From NCBI GenBank assembly GCA_030595765.1, contig JAUVCJ010000143.1, positions 1-6,392 of the forward strand: a DNA stretch of 6,392 nt. Reading direction: 5' to 3'. Both the position numbers and the translations under genes were made by a program. Source of the stretch: Thermoplasmatota archaeon. Lineage in GTDB: Archaea > Thermoplasmatota > Thermoplasmata > GCA-020350865 > JAUVCJ01. Positions 1 to 5,746 of the stretch are shown piece by piece (the stretch's first letter is position 1; the number at the start of each line of letters is the position of its first letter). Under the pieces are notes generated by a model that had not been told where the DNA came from, ran no database searches, and saw nothing but the letters and a program-made list of their open reading frames with translations.

Positions 1-61
1 TCTGGGTACTTTTTTGGGTACTTTTTTGGGTACTTTTTTGGGTACTTTTTTGGGTACTTTT
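1..61. repeat. 12-bp tandem repeat, about five copies, in frame
   Basis: The unit GGGTACTTTTTT begins at 4, 16, 28, 40 and 52, and the copies are identical except that the last is cut short at 61. The left end may continue beyond the window. Twelve is a multiple of three. In the minus-strand frame that carries the C-terminal part of the broken gene, each unit reads AAA AAG TAC CCA, a Lys-Lys-Tyr-Pro tetrapeptide. The array therefore forms a basic, tyrosine- and proline-rich tail, and its length could change without altering the frame. Confidence 0.95.
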
Positions 62-1243
62 CTCCAGCCAGTGGGAAGGTGATTGTGTAGAAGTCGAAAT
101 CGCCACCGATTATCGGATCCACCTTATAGTACTGCTTCCATCCGTCTATCATCTTGTGAAAGCCGCTGCCGATGTTCTCGGCCAGCCTGATGAAGCGGAA
201 TCTAGGCAACCACAGGATTTTTTGGAAGTGAGAAGTCACCCTCTATAATGAGTTCCAACTTTTTTGGAAGAGAGCCGGAGTTGAAAAATTCCAGCCTGTC
301 GGTAAATACCCTTATCCTGGGGTTTGCCCTGCTGAAGTAATCCGTGTGGATGAGCAGATTGACAAGGGCTTCCCTGATTGCCTGAAGCTGGGGCGGGTTA
401 TCGTCCCGTTGGCCTCCTACAATACGATGCGGTATATCCACCTTCTTTACCAGTCTTTCATAGATGTCAAAGAATGTATTGTAGAGATTCTGCTCGCTGG
501 ATATCCTGTAGGTGTATCTTGTTTGGCCGTCCTCATATGATATGTCTGGTACTTCCAGGTATTCAATTCTGTAGTTGGCGTATGTTGCCATAAGCATATC
601 TTCGGTTCCAAAAACCAGAAGGCCCCCATTGGTGACCCTGCCGTCTTCAAGAACTCCGAGCTTGTGCAGAAAATCCTCATCTGTAAGTTCGGTGTATCTG
701 TGGCCTGGGTTGACATTTGAGAAGTATATCCTATAGCGCTTCACTGACTCCATGTCCAGGTCTTCGAATATGAATTTTGTTGGCTCCTTTATCTTGTCCT
801 CATACGAGGATGCTCTGTAAAGGAAATCTGTTTCTTCAGGAGTTGCTCTCTGGTCTCCGCTTGCAGTCCTTATAAATGTGTTCTTGAGGGAATTGAAATA
901 GATTGGCTTGTCTCTTGAAGACCTCTGGGGGATGTAGAAGGCCAGGACATCCTTATCATCCAGCTCATATTTCTTGGACTTCACCTCTATTTTCTTGTTG
1001 AACTTCTCACCGCGCAATGCAGTAGTGAAGTCCTGCTCTATCTTGTCTGGTCTGGAAACCCCAATTACAGAATAAGCCTTCCCTTTCTTGCTAACTCCGA
1101 ATACGAGCCATCCGCCTGCAGTGTTGGAGAATGCGGAAACCGTCTCCCATGAACTCTTGGAAACCTCATCTTTGGCTTCCTTTACCTCGAAGTCCTCCCA
1201 TTCAATGTCTTCGAGCTTCCTGACCAGCTCTATTTTTGTCCAT
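1..1243 (-). pseudogene. AlbA_2 / RecG-like GHKL ATPase-family protein, two frameshifts, 3' end beyond window
   Basis: No single frame spans this gene, but joining three pieces gives a clear family member of at least 413 residues. It starts with ATG at 1243 (Met-Asp-Lys), after an SD-like GAAGGA at 1259-1254. One extra A in the A5 run at 1237-1233 shifts the frame to Ile-Glu-Leu-Val and an AlbA_2 nucleic-acid-binding domain (EWEDFEVKEA, SAFSNTAGGWLVFGV). The central frame, open to 202, holds the GHKL N-box (REALVNLLIHTDY) and G1-like segment (RVFTDRLEFFNSGSLPK). It stops at TAG 204-202 right after NPVVA. Dropping that T restores RFRFIRLAENIGSGFHKMI, the family's G2-type box, followed by TITFPLAGE and KKYP repeats. 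Relatives are annotated as RecG-related putative transcriptional regulators or helicases; the biochemical role is poorly known. The reading frames are otherwise clean, so the damage is recent, a sequencing error, or less likely recoding. From TTG at 1017 a truncated 271-residue product lacking AlbA_2 could be read. Confidence 0.85.
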
Positions 1244-1310
1244 TGTTCTAGTTTCCTTCATGTGGCAACACTCGAATTCAGATTATCCAGGATGGGGATG
1301 AGAGTTATGA

Positions 1311-1321
1311 ATTTTAAATAC
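1311..1321 (-). promoter_or_regulatory. Predicted TATA box for the AlbA_2-family gene
   Basis: Read on the minus strand this is GTATTTAAAAT, close to the archaeal TTTAWATA consensus. A start about 25 nt downstream would lie near 1290, giving a leader of roughly 45 nt that includes the SD-like GAAGGA before the ATG at 1243. The call rests on sequence and spacing only. Confidence 0.5.
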
Positions 1322-1496
1322 TTTGGTGGCCATGAATATTCAATGGCAACAGCCTAGAATTGCTTAGTCGCTTGTTAGGGTGTCCGCCATTTGGGGTGCA
1401 GTCCATGTTGAGGTACACGTTTAGTCCCCTTTCTTTCCAGCTCAAGGGAGCCTTGCTTTCCACTCATGGGAGAATAATGTTTGGAGGGTACCGAAC

Positions 1497-1509
1497 AGGT
1501 AAAATACCT
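1497..1509 (+). promoter_or_regulatory. Predicted tmk TATA-like element inside an inverted repeat
   Basis: AGGTA-AAA-TACCT is a perfect 5-bp inverted repeat around three A residues. Its centre, TAAAATA (1500-1506), is a plausible TATA-like box 25 bp before the tmk ATG at 1528, which would put transcription start almost on the start codon. There is no Shine-Dalgarno motif before that ATG (the nearby CCTCC at 1517-1521 is the complement of one), consistent with a leaderless mRNA. A protein binding the dyad would block TBP, so it is a candidate repressor site. The rest of 1331-1496 shows only a small CAAGG-GAG-CCTTG inverted repeat (1443-1455) and no gene. Confidence 0.4.
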
Positions 1510-1527
1510 CTAATTGCCTCCTGGTAA

Positions 1528-2160
1528 ATGATGACTGGCAGTTTCATTGTGCTTGAGGGGATAGATGGATGTGGCTCAACAACAGCAGCAAAAGTTCTGG
1601 GCTCCCAACTTCAATCCCATGGCGTAAAGGTGCATATTACAAATGAACCCACGGATGGCCCGGCTGGAGCACTTATCAGGCTTGCCCTGAAGAAAAGGGT
1701 GACACTTGCGCCAAAGGCCATTGCCCTCCTGTTCGCTGCAGACCGGCTCGACCATCTAAATCGACCTGGAACAGGAATCCTTGCCCTGCTGGAGCAGGAT
1801 TACATCGTGGTATCTGATCGTTACAAGCTTTCCAGCTATGCTTATCAGAGCACCGAACCAGGAATTGAGCTTGCATGGATAAAGGAGATAAATCGTCAGG
1901 CCAGGGAACCCGATCTTACCATTCTCATGGACTTGCCTCCCAAACAGGCACTTGAGAGAAAGGTGAGCCAGCAGACGGCTGAAGGCATGGAGCTCTATGA
2001 GTACCAGGAGAAGCAGGAGGCTGTTAGGCAGTGCTTCCTGAGCTCAACCAAAGAATTGATAGACAAGGGGCATAAGGCCATTACAATAGATGCTGGTAAG
2101 CCCATGAATGAGGTTCATGAAGAGGTGCTGAAACTGGTCACTGCAACTCTAGAAGCATAG
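1528..2160 (+). CDS. tmk: Thymidylate kinase (dTMP kinase) with a variant P-loop
   Basis: This 210-residue protein has the length and layout of dTMP kinase, a cytosolic enzyme that phosphorylates dTMP to dTDP with ATP for DNA precursor supply. Visible in order are the P-loop EGIDGCGSTT (residues 10-19), TNEPTDGPAGALIR (38-51, replacing the usual TREP motif), the ADRLDH motif (71-76), the dTMP-site motif DRYKLSSYAYQ (97-107), EPDLTILMDLPPKQALER (127-144) and the LID-like LYEYQEKQEAVRQ. The canonical P-loop lysine is Ser17 here, while Thr18 and Thr19 remain; the LID also has few arginines. The ATG at 1528 is followed by a second at 1531; the first was chosen, and the choice changes one residue. 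No SD is present and a TATA-like box lies 25 bp upstream, so the mRNA may be leaderless. Family assignment is strong; full catalytic competence is less sure because of Ser17. Confidence 0.92.
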   Translation: MMTGSFIVLEGIDGCGSTTAAKVLGSQLQSHGVKVHITNEPTDGPAGALIRLALKKRVTLAPKAIALLFAADRLDHLNRPGTGILALLEQDYIVVSDRYKLSSYAYQSTEPGIELAWIKEINRQAREPDLTILMDLPPKQALERKVSQQTAEGMELYEYQEKQEAVRQCFLSSTKELIDKGHKAITIDAGKPMNEVHEEVLKLVTATLEA

Positions 2161-2200
2161 ACCTCATTTTCATTAGAATAATCTGCCACATCAACATTGT

Positions 2201-2320
2201 ATGCAAGCTGGCATTCACCTTTGATTATATACATAAACAGACCATCGTCTTCAATCAGATATGCAAGCAGGCATTTGTCTTTAATCAGATATGTACGCAA
2301 ACATTCGTCTTTAATCAGAC
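2201..2320. repeat. Four contiguous 30-bp imperfect tandem repeats
   Basis: Units occupy 2201-2230, 2231-2260, 2261-2290 and 2291-2320 with no spacers. Units 3 and 4 are closest; units 2, 3 and 4 share a CGTCTT/TGTCTT-type centre followed by YAATCAGA, and unit 1 has the related CACCTTTGATTATA. Units 1 and 3 begin ATGC-N6-GCAT and unit 4 begins ATGT-N6-ACAT, so the 4-bp dyad is kept by paired substitutions; unit 2 lacks it. The array ends 4 bp before the TATA box of the large downstream gene, where archaeal activators often bind. It is not a CRISPR array, because the repeats adjoin and are too divergent. Confidence 0.85.
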
Positions 2321-2324
2321 ATAG

Positions 2325-2335
2325 TTATTTATATC
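2325..2335 (+). promoter_or_regulatory. Predicted strong TATA box for the 1002-residue protein gene
   Basis: TTATTTATATC is close to the archaeal TATA consensus TTTATATA. A transcription start 25-27 bp downstream would fall near 2355-2360, leaving a leader of about 230 nt before the ATG at 2591. The position follows directly from the 30-bp repeat array. The A/T-rich palindrome at 2356-2373 could act as an alternative TATA element. Confidence 0.55.
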
Positions 2336-2344
2336 GATTCTACG

Positions 2345-2373
2345 ATTATAACTGCTTGTTATAATTATAACAA
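2345..2373. promoter_or_regulatory. Candidate operator: three 8-bp half-sites in two overlapping dyads
   Basis: ATTATAAC occurs at 2345-2352 and 2364-2371, with its reverse complement GTTATAAT at 2358-2365. The first pair forms an inverted repeat with a 5-bp gap; the second pair forms the perfect 18-bp palindrome TTGTTATAATTATAACAA (2356-2373). It overlaps the start site predicted from the TATA box at 2325-2335, a typical position for an archaeal repressor. A/T richness raises the chance of coincidence, but three exact 8-mers within 27 bp is notable. Confidence 0.5.
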
Positions 2374-2432
2374 TCATCCTGACCATAGAGCCTAGGCCAT
2401 CGGGTTATTACCAGGGCAAAAGGCTCTCCCAT

Positions 2433-2459
2433 GCCATAGACGGTCAAAGCCATAGACGG
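2433..2459. repeat. Short direct repeat GCCATAGACGG in the leader
   Basis: The 11-mer GCCATAGACGG occurs at 2433-2443 and again at 2449-2459, 16 bp apart. A related CCATAGAGCC lies at 2383-2392. The repeats lie in the predicted untranslated leader of the large downstream gene. No function is evident. Confidence 0.7.
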
Positions 2460-2612
2460 ATGCCGCTGAGTCAAGGCCACAGGTGGGTCGGGTCTTCGGT
2501 GGATGGTTGGATGGATGGCTGGCTGGATGGATGGAATGAGCTGAAAACGAAAAGGGAGGATGACAACTGGAGGAACCTGTTGATGCTTTCATGGACCTCG
2601 TTCAGAGGATGA
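2460..2612 (+). CDS. Possible 50-residue small ORF overlapping the start of the next gene
   Basis: This frame runs from ATG at 2460 to TGA at 2610-2612, overlapping the first 22 nt of the large gene in another frame. The low-complexity DNA gives an imperfect Asp-Gly-Trp repeat (DGWMDGWLDGWNE), followed by a charged stretch (KTKREDD) and a hydrophobic, Trp-containing end (LLMLSW). The only good SD context lies inside it, before an internal ATG at 2583 (GGAGG 2569-2573, 9-nt spacing), which would encode a 9-residue peptide. All three frames through the TGGA repeat give Trp/Gly-rich sequence, so the peptide may be a by-product of the repeat. It might serve as a translational leader for the gene at 2591; a real protein product is uncertain. 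Confidence 0.2.
   Translation: MPLSQGHRWVGSSVDGWMDGWLDGWNELKTKREDDNWRNLLMLSWTSFRG
2501..2536. repeat. TGGA/TGGC tetranucleotide low-complexity tract
   Basis: The stretch is built from near-tandem TGGA, TGGT and TGGC units (for example TGGATGGCTGGCTGGATGGA). It lies about 55 bp before the start of the large gene and within its predicted leader. Such tracts can change length by slippage, here altering leader length or the frame of the overlapping small ORF. Confidence 0.8.
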
Positions 2613-5599
2613 TACATTCAGCTAAGGGCTTGTTCAGCGAGGCACTTCTTAGTGACATCCTTAAGGATGTATCACAAAAACATCCCCTGGCAGCTGACAT
2701 CCAGGTTCAGGAAGACCTTACCTTCTTCTCGTTCCTTCCAGAGGAGGACACCTCCCTTGATGCCGTTGAAGCCATAATGAAAGCTGTTCAGGGCAGGATA
2801 ATGGAAGAGCTGGGGGAGGATAGAGCTTACGCCATAATCACTCCAGTTGTAAACAAATATGTGTCCAAGAACCTGACCACGATCCTAAAAGCTGGCATAG
2901 ACCGGCGACTGCCCAGGCCAGCTCCCCCTTCTAGCATGGACCTGGATCTGGATGCCCTTTCCGCACTTGCTCCAGAGGAGCAGGCTAGCAGGATATTTCA
3001 GCAGCTACTGAGCGCGTATCTGTTAGACCCAATACATTTCATAATGCTCTCAACCTACAGAAAGAAGACCGAGCTGTTGATGTCTAGCCACCCAGAGCTC
3101 AGGATGTCCATATCTCCGCGAGGAGATGTTGCGATCAGCCTCAACCATTGCACCAAAGCTGAGGTGGTATCGGTTCTTTCAGAGGTTTTGGACTCTTTCG
3201 TTGAGATATCATCGTTCTCTCTTGGGCCCCAGGTGGCTTTTAAAAGGGCACAAGCCGTGGTTCAGCCAGCACTATCCAGGTTCGGGCAGCTACCGCTTCA
3301 GCTCAGAATGACCTCGTCCATCCTGAAGGGAAGTCTTGGCAACAAGATATCCACAGGCATTCGTGGTATGGATGATATGCTGGGTGAGGGACTTCCCAAG
3401 GGTTCAGCAGTGCTTCTCCTGGGGCCGCCTGGCGGTGAAAAGGACCTGTTTGCCAATCATTTCATCAAAAACGGCCTTGAAGCTGATGGCAACGTAATGG
3501 TGGCACTATCACTTGAGTCTCCAGATTACTTTAGGAAGACAATGAGGGAGCTGGGTGTCAATGCCGTCATGTTCGAGAATATCAATCTTCTAAAGATCGT
3601 TGACTGGTACTCCTACAAGAAGGAACGGATCATCAACGTGGAGGTAGACGGGTCTCTTATCAAGTCCTCCCAGGACCTGACCTATCTTGGAATCGCCATA
3701 GACATGGCCATCACATCGGCTCAGGAGGGGGCTCCCACGTTCAGGGCTGTTATTAAGGTGATCCCGTCTGCCTTGCTAACATACGATTTCGAGACTGTTT
3801 ATGAATTTACCCAATCCATCAAAGCAAAGCTGAAAAAACGGGGTATCACCACCATCTTTATTCTGGACAAGGTAGCTCTTGACCCCAGCCACCTAGCCTC
3901 CCTTCAACAAACATTCGATGGTATAATTGACATAAAAGTAAGGGGGCGGGGAAAGAAAAAGAGGCGGGAAATCGGCATCCTTTCCTTTAGAGGCATGGAG
4001 GTACCAAAGGATTATCGAGCCTTTAACATAGATGATAAGAACAATTTCGTTCTTGTTGAGGATTTTTTGGATGTCAAGCGATACTTCACAGACATTCCTG
4101 GTATCACCCCTTCCATTGCCAAGGACCTTTTTGGAGCTGGCTACACCACTCTAAAGAGCTTGCGCAATGCCAGTGAGGAGCAACTGCTCTCTGTTAGCTC
4201 TCTTGATGCAGCCATGGCCATTCAGATCCAAGGTCATCTTCTAAAGCATCCAAAAGCACCGGTCGCACCAGGCCAGGCAAAGGCGTCAACAGCCCCCTCT
4301 TCTGAGCCAAGTTTGGATATCCCTGGGAAGAAAGACCTGCTATCGCTATCCCAGGACCTGCTTACCGCAGGAGACTTTGAGAAGGCTCAGGAGGTATTGA
4401 GGCCATTGGTGGAAGAAAGTCCTGGCGATTTCAGGGCTTGGTACTTCCTTGGTGAGGCGCATTCAGGATTGCAGCAATTGCCTGAAGCATTGGATTGTTT
4501 TGAGAGAGCCTCATCGCTGAACCCTTCAGACAAGCAGATGTGGAACCGCAAGAACCAGTTACAGCTGGAACTGGGAGAGGCAAAGGATGCGGTCGCAGGA
4601 ATTGGCAGGGCACTTCATCTGTCTGAAGAGGAAGTGAAGAAGCTTGAGCCCAAAGCACTGGATATACCAACTGACCCATTCGAGCTTCTAGCAGCAGCTT
4701 TGGAGACGCACATGGACATTGCTAATATCTGGTATCACAGGGGGATGGAAGTTAGGGACTTTGGGGAGCCAAAAAAAGCAGTGAATTACCTTGCTAGAAG
4801 TCTAAAAATGCGGCCAGACTTCAAGGAGGCATGGTTTGAGGAAGGACGGCTTCTCAAGGAAACAAACGAGCTTGACAGAGCCAGAGAATGTTTCATGAAA
4901 GCTGTTAACATCGACCCTGAGATGGCTCAGAGATGGTATGATGAAGGCAAAATGTGTTTTGAGCTAGGAGACCTTGAAGAGGCCCAGGAGCGGTATCAAA
5001 AGGCAAAAGACCTCAATCCGTCCTTGATATGGTACGGTGAGGCATTTGTTGAGGCCGTTACAGATGAACATGGGGCTGGAGATACACAACCTACTGGAGA
5101 TACACAACCTACTGGAAAGAAACAGGAGGCTGGTGATTCAGTAAAGACTAGAGTCCCCTTAAGGAGGGCTAAAAATGTAAAAGCAGCCAGGCTCAATGCA
5201 GTTTTTGATGAGCCAGTCAAACAGCTGAAACCAAGGGAGCAAAAGAAGATATTAGCCCGGGTTAACAAGCTCATCAGGTCAAAGTCTTATGATAAGGCAT
5301 TTTCGGAGCTATCGGTCATGGTATCCAAAGCGCCCACTCAGGACAGTTGGATATTGATGGGCTATGTGTTGACCAGGCTCAAACGCTTTGATGAATCGCT
5401 ATACTGTTACAAGCGGGTGCTTGCTCTTAATCCACAGGCGCCATCCATTTGGTTTAAAATTGGCTTCAGCTTGCTTGGGATGCGCAAGGTTCTGGAGGCA
5501 GTACAGTTCTTTAACAAGCAGCTGGAGGTTGAACCCGGCAACTCCAAGGCCAAGGCCGCACTGGCAAAGGCCAACACCCTTATTGCAAAAATTGCGTAA
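2591..5599 (+). CDS. RadA/KaiC-like pseudo-ATPase, HhH and TPR multidomain protein
   Basis: This soluble 1002-residue protein has no signal peptide or membrane segment. Residues 12-100 and 148-236 look like two copies of one alpha/beta module. Residues 245-492 match a RecA-fold KaiC/Rad55-type domain (TGIRGMDDMLGEGLPKGSAVLLLGPP). Its Walker A is GPPGGEKD (278-285): Lys284 is kept, but Glu and Asp replace the final Gly and Ser/Thr. The Walker B aspartate position is Lys389 (VIKVIPSALL). Glu309 in SLES matches the KaiC catalytic glutamate region. A RadA-like helix-hairpin-helix follows (DIPGITPSIAKDLFGAGYTT, 501-520, to about 552), then a Pro/Ala linker and about nine TPRs in three groups (582-682, 713-813, 886-984). 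Likely a scaffold or nucleotide-sensing regulator; partner unknown. ATG 2591 lies 17 nt after GGAGG, too far for ideal spacing. An in-frame CTG at 2567, 7 nt after GGGAGG, is a possible alternative start. Confidence 0.88.
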   Translation: MDLVQRMIHSAKGLFSEALLSDILKDVSQKHPLAADIQVQEDLTFFSFLPEEDTSLDAVEAIMKAVQGRIMEELGEDRAYAIITPVVNKYVSKNLTTILKAGIDRRLPRPAPPSSMDLDLDALSALAPEEQASRIFQQLLSAYLLDPIHFIMLSTYRKKTELLMSSHPELRMSISPRGDVAISLNHCTKAEVVSVLSEVLDSFVEISSFSLGPQVAFKRAQAVVQPALSRFGQLPLQLRMTSSILKGSLGNKISTGIRGMDDMLGEGLPKGSAVLLLGPPGGEKDLFANHFIKNGLEADGNVMVALSLESPDYFRKTMRELGVNAVMFENINLLKIVDWYSYKKERIINVEVDGSLIKSSQDLTYLGIAIDMAITSAQEGAPTFRAVIKVIPSALLTYDFETVYEFTQSIKAKLKKRGITTIFILDKVALDPSHLASLQQTFDGIIDIKVRGRGKKKRREIGILSFRGMEVPKDYRAFNIDDKNNFVLVEDFLDVKRYFTDIPGITPSIAKDLFGAGYTTLKSLRNASEEQLLSVSSLDAAMAIQIQGHLLKHPKAPVAPGQAKASTAPSSEPSLDIPGKKDLLSLSQDLLTAGDFEKAQEVLRPLVEESPGDFRAWYFLGEAHSGLQQLPEALDCFERASSLNPSDKQMWNRKNQLQLELGEAKDAVAGIGRALHLSEEEVKKLEPKALDIPTDPFELLAAALETHMDIANIWYHRGMEVRDFGEPKKAVNYLARSLKMRPDFKEAWFEEGRLLKETNELDRARECFMKAVNIDPEMAQRWYDEGKMCFELGDLEEAQERYQKAKDLNPSLIWYGEAFVEAVTDEHGAGDTQPTGDTQPTGKKQEAGDSVKTRVPLRRAKNVKAARLNAVFDEPVKQLKPREQKKILARVNKLIRSKSYDKAFSELSVMVSKAPTQDSWILMGYVLTRLKRFDESLYCYKRVLALNPQAPSIWFKIGFSLLGMRKVLEAVQFFNKQLEVEPGNSKAKAALAKANTLIAKIA
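5078..5113. repeat. 18-bp perfect tandem duplication inside the TPR protein gene
   Basis: Two identical 18-bp copies (5078-5095 and 5096-5113) encode Gly-Asp-Thr-Gln-Pro-Thr twice (residues 830-841 region). They lie in a hydrophilic linker between the second and third TPR groups, so length change there should be tolerated. Exact identity suggests a recent slippage event. Confidence 0.9.
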
Positions 5600-5710
5600 T
5601 CATTCTGTAAGGTCACTAGTTATTTGTGGTCCGATGGAAAATCCTGAAATTTGCATGAACATATCTCTTGAAATATCGGATTAGCGTTTCTACATTGCAT
5701 TTTTGGCATA

Positions 5711-5721
5711 ACATTAATATC
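5711..5721 (+). promoter_or_regulatory. Predicted TATA-like box for the small membrane protein gene
   Basis: ACATTAATATC lies about 30 bp before the ATG at 5747, so transcription would start roughly at 5741-5746 and leave almost no leader. A T5 run at 5700-5704 just upstream could end transcripts of the preceding gene. The remainder of the 5600-5746 gap shows no gene. Confidence 0.4.
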
Positions 5722-5746
5722 CCCAAATGAGTTTCCGGATTTAGGG

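Noticed and set aside
1088..1357. Plus-strand 89-residue ORF over the AlbA_2 region
   Set aside because: It is a Ser-rich antisense shadow of the conserved AlbA_2 coding sequence on the minus strand.
1331..1496. Possible tRNA or small RNA gene in the divergent intergenic region
   Set aside because: No T-arm GTTCRANNC motif or cloverleaf pairing was found; only one 5-bp inverted repeat was visible.
2115..2300. Minus-strand ORF reading the 30-bp repeats as decapeptides (pattern like LAYLIEDDG)
   Set aside because: A 30-bp repeat without stops automatically keeps a frame open. The ORF overlaps the end of tmk, lacks a good start or SD, and matches no family known to me.
2201..2320. CRISPR array
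   Set aside because: The 30-bp units are contiguous without spacers and diverge among themselves, and no cas genes are in the window.
2392..2592. Minus-strand 66-residue ORF across the leader
   Set aside because: It is the complement of a TGGA-type low-complexity tract, giving His/Pro/Ser-rich sequence with no SD or domain.
3326..4070. Functional RadA or KaiC
   Set aside because: Both Walker motifs are altered, there is only one RecA-type domain, and the flanking modules do not match either protein.
4996..5274. Minus-strand ORF of 92 residues inside the TPR gene
   Set aside because: It lies wholly within a well-supported coding region with continuous TPR motifs and shows no independent domain.
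5388..5684. Plus-strand 98-residue ORF overlapping the end of the TPR gene
   Set aside because: It is an alternate-frame shadow of the last two TPRs with Arg/Pro-rich composition and no start signal.
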